From Azadirachta indica (taxonomy: Eukaryota > Streptophyta > Magnoliopsida > Sapindales > Meliaceae), in assembly GCA_022749755.1 (NCBI GenBank), contig CM040452.1, positions 9,380,350-9,444,349 on the forward strand: DNA of 64,000 nt, given 5' to 3'. Under the pieces are notes generated by a model. That model did no database searches. It was not told the origin of the DNA and worked only from the letters and a program-made list of their open reading frames with translations. How positions within the stretch are numbered: the first letter of the stretch is position 1; every line of letters begins with the position of its first letter. Shown here one piece after another: positions 12,991 to 24,059 of the stretch. The position numbers and the translations under genes were made by a program.

Positions 12991-13687
12991 ATGGGAACAA
13001 GATGGAAAGGAAAGGGCTCGGAAGCAAAAGCTCTTGCAGAACCCATGTCAAAAATTGTCTCAGAACTTCAGTCTTATCTTGTCCAATCAGAAGCTCATGC
13101 ATTACTTTCTGGTTCTAGTGCACTTTTTGAAGTGGAAACAGAAAAAATTGATCTTCTTAATCATGCATGTTTCGGCCGACCTGTTGTTACAGCAGAGAAG
13201 GACAAGCAATGGTTTCCGTTGGGTATGGAGGAAGCTTTTTATTTATGTCATTCTTTAAAATGCCTCAAGATTATTGGTGAAGATAATTCTCCTAAGACTG
13301 ATGAAGAGCTATGGTCGTACATGAAAGCCAAGAAGAAACATTTCCTGTATTTTACAAGGCTTATTCACATCTTCCAAAGAAAAATTGGGTTCTGAGGTCA
13401 GGATCACAGTATGGTGTGAATTTTGTTGCCACTGTCATCATCCATCTCTGGTTCATTCTGAGTTTGCCGTGCTTGTTTTATCAGACAGTGATAATGGGCA
13501 ATTGAGGGTGTGGTCTGATTTTCGTTGCACAGTTTGGCTTTGTGGAAGTGTCACAAAAACATTGTTAGTTGTCACCATCAATAAAAATGGCCAGGGTACA
13601 GTCACTCCTTCATGTCTGGAGCAATATACTGTTGAAGAGCGAACAATCACAGGGTGGAGTCTAGAACAGTGCCGAAAAGATCAATAA
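12991..13687 (+). pseudogene. SEN2: tRNA-splicing endonuclease subunit SEN2-like, frameshifted
   Basis: SEN2 is the catalytic subunit that cuts the 5' splice site of intron-containing tRNAs. The ATG at 12991 opens MGTRWKGKGSEAKALAEPMS and continues with HACFGRPVVTAEKDKQWFPL and EEAFYLCHSLKCLKII, characteristic of plant SEN2, which is usually one coding exon of about 240 residues. The homology then jumps frame twice. Near 13335 it moves to ETFPVFYKAYSHLPKKNWVL and SGSQYGVNFVA. Near 13427 it moves to HHPSLVHSEFAVLVLSDSD, WSDFRCTVWLCGSVTKTLL and TVEERTITGWSLEQCRKDQ. Each jump fits loss of one base. The second falls on the codon expected for the catalytic Tyr in 'FVAYRHHPSLVHSE', so that residue is lost; the His (VHSE) and Lys (VTKT) codons survive. 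A stop at 13685 precedes the family's usual C-terminal tail. This is a recent pseudogene unless the indels are assembly errors. Confidence 0.8.
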
Positions 13688-14730
13688 GTAGTTGAAAATG
13701 GAATCAAGTAAGAAGGATCCTTGATTTTGTTATAGGTGCTCCCACTGTTGAATTGTTTTCACTTGATTAAATGAAAGTATTTCTTCTTTCTTTATCTATT
13801 TGTATCACCTGATAGCTTGTTGTCTCCTTCCAAACTGACCGGTCACATGGATACATCTAGCATAGGTCTATTCAATTATTTTATCACCTGAACCATTATA
13901 ATTTTGTTAAATAACTCCTTATTTTTCCTTTTTCTTTTGCACTTTAAGATTTCAATTGATGGTGGCTCTTACATTTTTGGGTAGCCCTCTATTTTAGCTG
14001 TGACTTTCATTTTTTGTTTGGTAATTGGAATTTGATTTGGGAAGGGAAAGAGGGGAAGGGGATATTTCTTTCATGAAGGATGATGTCTGTGTGAAGATTG
14101 ATGTTGTTCCTTTCAATGTTGATAACAAATATTGTCTGCTTTATGACTAAAATTCTTATGATCTAAAAGAAAAGATAATCTGGATTTAGGTTCTTTATAT
14201 ATGTTTCCATTAGCCTGATTAATAAATTCACTAGACTTTCTTTGCAACATTTGATATGAAACATCATAATCACCTGGAAAGCTTTATAGCTCAAGACTCA
14301 CCCCCTCTGTGTGTAAACCTTAGATCAAAACTATGCTGATCCATAGTAATCAGGTTTATAGCTAGAACTAAGCAATTGCAAGTAATGAACAATAGAAATG
14401 GGTGGTTAAGGAAAGTGCATAATCCAGCCTTAAAAAACAGGGTATGATGATAATAGCAGTTAGTTTCTGGGAACTAGAAATCTTGATGGAGAATCATGTC
14501 AATTGCATTGCATATAAATTATTAAAAGACATGAAGCTATATTAAAGAAAGATTTTGGAAATAAAAGCTACAATTCAAGATGTCTTTCTTCTGGATGCAA
14601 GTACTTGTGCAGAGAACCTGTACTTTTTGGTCAGACAGGTCAAGAAAATGAGTTTTATAAACTTCAAAAAGAATTTTTTGGCCACATTTTTGGTTAAACA
14701 TTGACTTGCAAAACCTGCTATGGTGCAGGA

Positions 14731-15725
14731 GTCTCTTGAGATTCTTTTCTAGAAGCAGAGGAAGAAGATGACGGTGAGGAGGATATGAACATTGAAGCTT
14801 GGGAAAGAAGCTACACCAAGGACAGATCATGGGAGGCTGTGCAAGAGGACGAGTCAGGTTGTCTTCGACCCATTGATGATTCTATCATATCTCATTCTCA
14901 GTATTGCCACCGCCTCTGTGCCCATTCCTTAACTGCCACTGAATCCAACAGGGTCTCATTCAATATCTCTACATTATCATTGATCTCTCTGAGGTGTGCT
15001 TTCTGTTTTATGAATATTGTTATTTGAGTAGTATGCTTTCATAGGAGGGAGTTCTTTTTTTTTTCTTCTTTTAGTTTGCTCAAGTTCAAATTTTTAGAAT
15101 TTTAGCGGATTAAAATTTGAAGCTTTATTCATGGTTATTTTACTAAAGGGCACTTTCCTCTCCTTTGTGACTGAAATTGTTTCTCAGCTTTGTGTAAAGA
15201 GGTTTAATTTTCTGACATTGTGGAATTTGCACTTTCCTTTTCCTTTTGGTGGGTTTGTGGTTCAAAAAAAGGTGTAAGATTCCTGCATTTTGTAAACTAC
15301 AACTAATTGGGCATCAAAGAGGTATTGTGTTCTTTTCTGGGACTTTCTTAGGTACAGAATATCAAAACTTGGAAAGCATGTCAAGCATATCTAAAAGAAA
15401 ATTGCTTGGGGCTCTAGAAAACTGTGGTATGATTTAGAAATTATCTTCAATCAATAATGAAAGACATAGGTGTAAATGTTGTGGAAGTTGTTCTTTTTCT
15501 TTATAAGAATTCTAAGTATTTTTTCTCTTTGTTTCTGTAACGTATTTAGGCAGCTACAAAGATGGATTTTGGACCAAGTAGGATGGCTGTGGTTGCAAGA
15601 CAAGTTGGGCTGGTGACTAGAAAGGATGAGATTGCTCATTGCTTAACTGATCTTGGTGGGAGCCCTGAGTCTCATGTGAAAGCTTTGATGGGTGAGTTGG
15701 AATGCTCAAGTGATAAAATATTTTG
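14731..15725 (+). pseudogene. GTF2H2: GTF2H2 (TFIIH subunit p44) 5' fragment, broken
   Basis: GTF2H2 is the p44 core subunit of TFIIH (transcription initiation and nucleotide excision repair). The first block (14750-14990) reads EAEEEDDGEEDMNIEAWERS, then YTKDRSWEAVQEDESGCLRP and ALTATES-type sequence. After a frame change it reads QGLIQYLYIIIDLSE, up to a GTGTG donor at 14993. After an intron, the block from about 15551 reads AATKMDFGPSRMAVVARQ, then GLVTRKDEIAHCLTDLGGSP and ESHVKALMGELECSSDK, and then loses homology at a stop near 15725. Compared with the family, about 19 residues of the vWA domain ('KHVEAFIREFFDQNPLSQI') are missing between these parts. Everything downstream, including the C-terminal zinc-binding domains, is absent. 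It is a truncated, frameshifted pseudogene that kept one intron, so it is a genomic duplicate and not a retrocopy. Confidence 0.8.
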
Positions 15726-17595
15726 AATGGTTCATATTTAGTAGGAGGATAATTAAGAATAGAACGAACTGGGAAATTATGAGAAATCTAAACCTTTAAT
15801 TATTTAAGTTGTGTAGCAACATCTCTCGTTTCAATTATATGATCACGCACACTTTTAGAATCATTAAAAATTTTGCATGAAAGTTATTTCATTAGAGAGT
15901 TGTCCAATGTCTTGCTAGAAATCACAAATTATTCTTTTATGGCCTCCATATAAAATTTCCCCTTTGAACATTTATGAATAGAATTCCTAATGCTCTTACA
16001 TTCATGAGATCTACCAGTATCAAGCTTAAGCAATTTGACTGCTCACCCTGTTGATATTCATTATTTTTGTGTAACTTACTTGATTTTGTGAGAAAGGGTG
16101 GTTCTTCTATATGCGATCCCAAATCAAGTTCTAGACATCTGAAATAACTAAGGAGAACATTATCTTACCAAATCGAATAATAGTCACCAATTAAAATATT
16201 AAAATAATCATTTTCATTTAGGACTAAATGTTTATTTAAGGAATTAATAGTAATGTAATTGATGCCGTAAAAAATGCATATACACTTTATTAATATCATC
16301 ATATACTTTATTGATATCATATCATCTAAAAATGTTATGCCTACTTGCAAAATATCATAATATTTTAAAACTGTAAATGAGAACATATAAGCTTTAAAAT
16401 ACATAAATATCTAAGTTAATAAAAATAATAAAATAATTATACACACATGCACACAAACACTTATGCTATGAGAATCCTAGAATGACACCTCATATATTTA
16501 CAAAACATAAATGGATTCATATTACAAAGCTGAAGTAAATTTCTTTTTTTTATCAAAAGCTTGTAATTTCACCGATACGATGAACAGAATAAAACTGTAT
16601 AAAAATAGATTCATATATCAAATTTTTATAAAACATGGTATATTTAAGTTGTTTAAGATTGCACATATTTTTATATCATAATATATGAATTAAAAAATTT
16701 GATATAAAAACAACAGATATCATAGACAAGGCAACACTTTAAACAATAATCAATAATGATCGTAGCAATAGTCAATAATAAATAACTTCAAATATATCAT
16801 TTTTCTTGTAAAAAGAACAAATAAAGGAATTAAAAATATTATTATTCTTTATTTTTTATGGATTAACATGCCCATGTTTCATATAATAAAATTGACTCAT
16901 ATAAATTCATTCGATATCATACTAAAATCATTTAATGTAGTCAAACATAATAAAAACACATATATTCGTAATTAATATTATATATACTTCTAACTATATT
17001 GTCCAAGTAATAATTTTGTAAACATTCCTCATAACATCGAAGTTATCTTGAAGCCTATTCTTCTATCAAAACCTCTCCATGATAGAGATTATTTTTATAT
17101 TGATAATACAATTACTAGTTTTTTTTTTTTTTATAGAACTAATTCTCTATATTTCAAATTAACTTTTTCTTTCTCCACTTCTATTCATTAAAGAAGTATC
17201 TTAAACAGAGTTTTTCATTAACTATAAAATACGAAAATAACTACTTAAAAATATTTATTGTTATCCTTAAAATAATAAAGTGGATTATTCTAAGGTAGTT
17301 AAATAAATTTTACCACCATCCCTAAAGAAGACAGGGAGCCGTTATTATAAGTTTAATTATTAAATTGATTATAATGTGGACTAAATGAGTAAAAAGTTAA
17401 CAACGTTTATATCAATCATATACAAGTTTTTGCATCCCTAATAATCATAATAATATATATTCTTACGCAATTATTATGTAATTTATTTATAGAAAGTGAG
17501 ATCCTTGAACAAATATTTATGTATCATCATTGTCATTTTAAGTTAATCGTTAAATTGTATTTTGAACAATTCAACTGTCGTGCTCTGACTCCACT
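15726..17595. other. gene-free AT-rich spacer
   Basis: No coding, RNA or repeat feature is supported here. The sequence is AT-rich with many short A/T runs and only chance reading frames. Confidence 0.5.
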
Positions 17596-17607
17596 TTATT
17601 ATTATTA

Positions 17608-17646
<39 letters not shown>

Positions 17647-17649
17647 GTA
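17596..17649. repeat. (ATT)n microsatellite
   Basis: About 17 tandem ATT/TTA units with one interruption (ATC). It lies about 1.35 kb upstream of the IF1-like start codon. Confidence 0.9.
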
Positions 17650-17889
17650 AGGTTGAGCGTTGAAATTCGAAAATATTAGAATATCGTGCAAGCAAAAGAA
17701 CGAAGTATAAATTAAGGGTACAACATCCGTCTGTAGCCAGTACAGGAGTGTTCTTTTTAATTATGCGTACAGTTGTACCGAATCATCCCTTTAGTGAATC
17801 AAACGGCAAGTATCTTCTTTCCCGCAAATCAGACCAACCAGGTCCACCTTAAAACCGCATCAAACCCTATACGGTTCAGTAACCAACAC

Positions 17890-17980
17890 AAAAAGTCTCC
17901 CCATTTCATTTCATTTCATTGTACTGCATATAGTCTTCAACCTCTCTCTCATCACAGCGAGCATCGGTTCATTTGCCATT
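17890..17980 (+). other. untranslated leader exon of the IF1-like gene
   Basis: A pyrimidine-rich leader (CTTCAACCTCTCTCTCATC) ends at 17980, directly before GTAAGCAG, an excellent donor. The matching acceptor TTGTTGACAG ends at 18970, 20 bases before the IF1-like ATG. The 5' limit is approximate and no TATA box is assigned. Confidence 0.55.
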
Positions 17981-18990
17981 GTAAGCAGTTTCTCTAAACT
18001 AATATTCGAAATTTGCTTCAATTTTACGGTTTTATCCATAAATTTAATGGCCTGTGTGCTTTAAAATGGATGTTAATGTTATTGTTTCTCTTACGGATTC
18101 TTGATTGTATTGATGCTGATGGTTGTGATTTTTTTTCTTTTTTTTTTGCTTCGGATTTTTTAACGCAAAAGCCTATCTGATTTCGCTTGAATTTTGTCTC
18201 ATATGTTGTGAAGACCGTATAATCGATGATTTTTTTTTTCATTTCATTCAGAACATTTTGCTGTTGCGTTGGCTGTTTGCTCAGGGAGTCGATTTCAGAT
18301 ACTTTGATGGATTAGGCTTTTGATATTTTGTCAGTCTTTATTGCTCCCAGATTTCAGAGATAACACAATGTCAAATTAAATGTTACTGAAAATGGTCTAG
18401 TGACATTTTAAAGTCACAGTTGTTGTAAGATGAGATAATAGATGCGAAAAAATAAGTGGGTTCCATAAAAGTTGATGTTACCAAACACTTTTTTCAGCTT
18501 TGCTTTAAAATACAATAAACGCATTACAACCCAAACAAAACCTTAGTCATGTATTATGATGTGAATTTTTCTTGAGCTTTTATGTTCAGAATTTTAGGAA
18601 GCAGGAGCAACTCGTGAAAGATTCTCATTATTTTGATTTATTGAATAACACAATAACAGAAGTTAGTTATAAGAAGTTATCTGTTTTAGTATTACATTTG
18701 ACATGAGTGACAGTGATATTGTTAGCTGAAGGATTAGATGCTATACTTTGATTTTAGATATTGATTTGAGATAAGCTGTAAAATTCTGAATATCATTCGC
18801 CATTTTTTTTAGTTAATGACCATATGGAATGAGCTAGATTGGCTGATTTTGTAGAAATGTGTTTCATTATTTTCCTTCTGTTGTTACAAAATCAGTTTCT
18901 TTAGTGAATTGTGATTGATCAAGTGACGATACTTGTGCTGGAAGTTCATTGTCCACCATTTTGTTGACAGTGAGTATAAAACTAACCGTC

Positions 18991-21976
18991 ATGGCAACAA
19001 GGATTGCTGTAAGACAAGTTAGTCGAAGGTTCTCGAGTGGTGGCAAAATACTTAGTGAGGAGGAAAAAGCAGCAGAAAATGTTTACATCAAAGTAATGTC
19101 ATACTTCCTTCGTTTTGTACGCTCATGAATTTTGTTTCACACTTGTTACTTTCACTTTTACATGGATGCTGTTACGCTGGTACAGACTTAATGTTCAACA
19201 TTTGTTAATATTTTGTATTTTGATTTTGTGATATTGATACACATTCTTTCCTCAGTTCCTTTTGCCAGTGTATTCTGCTATATCCTTTTTTTGCCTCCTT
19301 TTTTGTTAACCTTTCTTGGTTGTATCTTTGGTCCTCCTAAGATTTTTAAGTTTCACGTGGAATATATCAGTTTTATGAACCAAAATTGTTGCGGATTTTT
19401 GTCTAGTGAAGTTGGTAATATGGTTCATTGAAACAAAGCTGAATTATGTTCTGATCTTCTAAATGTCTGTGGGTCTCGTGGGTTGTTGAGAAAAAAATAG
19501 ACTCCATATATGAGATTTATGTATTGCATTGAGAAACATTTTTCCTTCTCTTTAGCTGACAGGTTGCAACTGTATGACTAGTAACAATTTAGAGGGCCTT
19601 TTCTTTTCTCTTTTTTGGTCCAAAAGATTTTCAAGGTGTATCCTTTCCCTTCTTTTGGGGAAAGGTTCTATGTTAGTTTCTAAGTTTTGAGGGTAGCTTT
19701 TGCTGTAGAGGTCAAGGTTGTTTTTGCTTGAAGAGCCACGATAGTTTCAGAGTTTAAAAAACTGCTTTTTGCAATCTTCATAAGAAAGACTTACACATGT
19801 TATATGAAATTACAGGAAAGTCCTTGTCATTGGTGCTGCTGACGGTATCTTTAAAGTCATCTGTTAGTGAAAAATATGAAGTCTAATCAAAGCACATTTT
19901 AAATTGATTATTCATAATGATCAGTGATGCAAATGTCCACTCTCTTTTAAACACAGAAAAAGAGACATGATGAGACCTTCTATATGATTAAAAAACATAG
20001 TCATCTTTCTATTAAGATAATCATTTGATTTATATTTTAGCTATATACTCGTCTCAGTGGTTCCTAACCTTGTGAACAGATCTAAATTGTTAAATTGACT
20101 TACTTTCAAACATCAATAGTGATGACTTGCCATTTTTTTTTTTTCACTTGGGAGTCTTGTAATGAAAGTACATTGTGCAGATGTAAGTATATCTAGGAAA
20201 TATTCTATAACTTACGGTCTTGGAATCGGTCCATGCAGGTTTGTTATACAGCGGTTGAAATTAACTGCCTTGAGTATTCTTTTCTGTCAGAATAGTGGTC
20301 TTCTCAAGTTCAGTGAACATTCCTTTGTAGCATATTGGAGTTTTGATATACAGGAACCACCAAACTTTATTAAGCAATACTTTGTGGGACTGCTTTGTGT
20401 GTGTGTGATAGTATTGCTATACTTGAGTTTTATAATATTTTACAGGCAACTCTCTTCTCTCTCATTATTTTATGAGTGACAGAATGTGTGGGACTACTTT
20501 GTGTGTGTGTGACAGTGCTGCTACACTTGAGTTTTATAATGTTTTACAGGCAACTCTCTTCTCTCTCATTATTTTGTGAGTGACAGAATGTATGTTATAG
20601 CCTGGAACATTTGCCTGCTTTTATTCCAATGATTTCTCTATGCCAGTGTTTTAATAAATATTTCTGATATTGCAGAAAACCGAGCAAGAGAAATTGGAGA
20701 AGCTAGCACGCAAGGTATGATCACACTTTGTCTTTTCATTAACTAATTTGAGATCCTGGTAGCATGTATTTAAAGTTGCATTCGAGCAGCATGTTAGTCG
20801 TACTTTTTGGTTTTTGGGCTTCATCATGGAATGATGTTATAGATTAAGAAATAAGATAGTAAAAAACGTTGGGTATGTCCCTGTGCTCAGACATAGTTTA
20901 TCACACCTCTTGACAACCCAAAGTATCAAGGGATGTCTTTATTTTAACTTTTCTAATGGAAATGGTTCTGCCCCTAGCTTTCAGTGAACCTTTGTTAGCT
21001 TATCTGTGAAGCATTAGTGAGACTGACAATTTACAAAAGTATAATTAGCAGGGAGGGATCTCCTTTAGAATGCAGGTACATACAAATACGAATGCATGTG
21101 TTGCAGTGTTAGTGTCTTAATGAATGAAGCATTTCTATAAAAGATTTGACGGAGTTTTAGCATTTAAAACATATTATTCCTTGGTGGCATAAAAGAAGTT
21201 GCGTGGTAGTTCCTCTGCTTTTATTTCATGGTAGTTTCCTTCAGCACACTTCTAGTTTTATGGGGAATTTGAAGTGTGTTATGAGGAGTTAATAACATAT
21301 TGGGAGTATCATGCAAAGGTATGAGGTATTTATCCTGCATTCTGGGGTATGAAGATGTTGATCCTACCTGTCTTTGTAGACCACACAGGTGGAAGAAGGA
21401 AAGATCTGTGAAGTTCAATTTGTGAACTAAATATTGATCTAATCTGAATTTGCCAAGTAGTGGATTCTGGTGAGTGATGGGGTAGAAAGGCATATACTAA
21501 GGCTCTTCTTTGGTTGAAAGCTACATAAAATTCCTGGTAAATAACAGGATTCCAGGTCCCAACTAATTGAGGTGCCTGATAGTCTTTGTTTCACTCTTCC
21601 TCCCTCAGTGCCTGTGTGTGCGCATGTTTGTTCAAAGCTTTAATTTTAATGTCATTATGGGAACAAATTTGTGTTGTTTCTATACTAGTTGATTACACAA
21701 AAGGTTGACTTGCTTAAGGAATCATATGATCAACTGATGCTTACGCTTAATCAATTAAATGCATTCAGGGACCGAAGCCAGAAGAGAAAGCAGCAACTAG
21801 CTCAGGAGCTGCAACTGATGCGAAACCAGCTTCAGCTGCAGGGGCCATCAACCGAGAAAGTATCGACTGACAAGTACAGAAACTATGCAGTTGTAGCTGG
21901 TGTAATAACTGGTTTTGGTGCACTGGGATGGTATCTGAAATCAAGTGGGAAGAAAGCTGAAGAAGTTCAGGATTGA
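18991..21976 (+). CDS. mitochondrial ATPase-inhibitor (IF1)-like protein, At2g27730 type, with frameshift
   Basis: Exons: 18991-19092, 20676-20714 and 21769-21976. The first two give a continuous 47-residue start: MATRIAVRQVSRRFSSGG (basic presequence with RRFSS, typical of mitochondrial import), LSEEEKAAENVYIK, then KTEQEKLEKLARK. This is the IF1-type motif of the plant family; the animal and yeast counterparts inhibit reverse ATP hydrolysis by F1Fo-ATPase, and the plant protein is known mainly from mitochondrial proteomes. Exon 3 starts GPKPEEKAATSSGAATDAKP as expected, but in that frame stops at 21868-21870. The expected C-terminus (STEKVSTDKYRNYAVVAG, GALGWYLKSSGKKAEEVQD, ending 21976, with one membrane-like segment) is in the next frame. 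The switch is at the GGGG run 21841-21844, where three G would restore one frame. It is either a real frameshift allele or a one-base assembly error. Splice sites are otherwise clean. Confidence 0.75.
20383..20590 (+). repeat. 104-bp tandem duplication in IF1-like intron
   Basis: Two head-to-tail copies of 104 bp (20383-20486 and 20487-20590) differ at only a few positions. Each carries a TTTTACAG|GCAACTC sequence that looks like a 3' splice site. The true acceptor used by exon 2 is further downstream, at 20675. Confidence 0.9.
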
Positions 21977-24059
21977 AATTGATGTGGTTGGAATGGGTGG
22001 ATAATGAGGACAATAGATGAATGGCATGACAATGACTGCCTCACACTACTAAATTCAAACAGGAGTTAGAAATAAATCAAACTTCATCACATATTGTCCC
22101 TGTTTTCTTTGTATTAGTTTCTCTTTTGATTCACCATATCATAGCATTGTTCCATTTTCTTATATTCCTTGTTTGGCTATGGGGTTTTCCATGTAACCTT
22201 TTATCTTTACCCTTACCTTTCTTTAAATTTTAAATTTAATTTTTTTTTTCTAAATAATGTTTGATTGCATAAAAAATTTATATTTTAAAAAATAGAAATT
22301 TTTTTTTTAAAATTTTATCCAAAAGGTAGCAAGCACAAAAGAAAATATACTGCTACTTTGATGCTAGACTAATTTAGCAGGTATATCCCATAGCAGTTTT
22401 AGGTTGAGAAATCTGTTAGATTTGAAATTACTCTTGGGATGATACTCTGCATCTCGATTTGTATTCCAACAATTTTATTATAAGTGATGTGACAGTGGCC
22501 ACCGGCTCTTGTTCAGTGGTAAGAACATTTGCCCTAGCTTAAAAGAATCGGACCCTTTCTATTAAATGTAGAAATAATATTCTTAAATTATTTTCCTACA
22601 TATTTTAAAAATCAGAATTCGATTAATGTGTCATATTTTTATCGAGCTAAATAAAGATATAAGATTTTTTAAATTAATTCAAATCTAATTTATTTGATGA
22701 TTAAGTCAATAATTGAAATTTTAATTTTACTAATTTATTAAGTTCTTCATTTAATAAGAATGTCACTTGTGTAAAATAATTTTTTATATTTTAATATATA
22801 TTTTAAAATATTTATGTAAGTTCCGTACTAATTATTACTTCATTGAATTTGCTTCATTAATTGGCTCAGATCAGAGTTAGATTTTAACCCTAATGGGCTG
22901 ATAACAAGATCGAGTGCTAGGTAGCTGGATATAATTTTAACAGCCCACGTATTAACAATGGTAATGGCCCCTACTTTTAGTGAGATTACATGAACAAATG
23001 TTTGAATTAAAATATGTTATTGCTACGTGAGCATTAAAATATTTATATTAGTATTTACTTGAATATTAATAAATTTTATTTTAAATAATTTTAAAATATT
23101 TTTAAAATATTAAAAAGATAAACGAATTCAAATTAAGATTTCTAAAATCAAATTCAATGCAATTATTAATCGTATCATATTATTATCATTAATTTATTAA
23201 TTGTGTTATTTTAAGTTAAATTTTGAATATGCTAATTGTATTGGTATCTAATTGATGGTAGTGTCAAAGATTACCACCCCTAATATATTATATAATATTA
23301 CTAGATTTGAATAATTTATATGGTATTTAATTATATTTTATAAGACTAATTCAATTTGCAAGTTGTAACGATTTGCACTTATTCTTTCATTAACAAAATT
23401 TTTAAAGATAGTTATTTAAAAAATAAATTTTTAATTACATTTCTAAGTGTAAGATTTTTCTAGGATCTATTTGAGAAACGCACCTATATTTTATTATATT
23501 TATACAAAATTTTTTTAGTAATTTTTTTTAAAAATTATTAAAATGTCTAGCTAAATGTTACTTTAATTTACATGTGATTTGATGCATCATTCAAATAAAC
23601 AAATTAAATACATAAATAAATATTTATATTTTTTGAAATTTTCATTCAGATGGGTAATTGCAGTTGCAGGGGAGGCGACAAATTTGTTTAATTAAGTTAC
23701 CCACTAGAATTAATATTAGTGTTATCATCATAGTTGCGAGAATACACAGAGTGCAAGTGCAACAATTTCTGCTAACGTTTTACCTTCTTTCTTTGTCAAA
23801 AAGATTTTCCGTTTTTCACTGTTTTGAAGCTTTTTGTGACATTTTTGTTGTGAAAAGCAGTGCATATAATAATATGTATTGTTTGTTTTTAACAGAAGGG
23901 AAAGCGAGAGGGTGGGTGAGACTGGGAGAGCTATTACAAATCTGAAGCTCGTGAGAAGGATCGAGCTTACTACTTCAATTAGTCGTCGTTGCGTGGGGGA
24001 TTTTGGCAGTCACCGCTTGTCACTTTGTGTTCTTCAAATTCTCTGCAAAAGAAGAAGAA
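21977..24059. other. spacer between IF1-like and CPA genes
   Basis: The first 200 bases are probably 3' untranslated sequence of the IF1-like gene. The rest is AT-rich. At 22501-22560 CTCTTGTTCAGTGGTAAGAA resembles the A-box of a tRNA-derived SINE, but no clear B-box or tail was found. About 23880-24059 is likely CPA leader. No other gene is supported. Confidence 0.4.

Noticed and set aside
13453..13650. Minus-strand frame opposite SEN2
   Set aside because: Antisense shadow of the conserved SEN2 C-terminal part.
21765..22013. Minus-strand frame opposite IF1-like exon 3
   Set aside because: Shadow frame; the plus strand carries the family sequence and splice sites.
22501..22560. tRNA gene or SINE
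   Set aside because: Only an A-box-like sequence is present; no cloverleaf and no convincing B-box.
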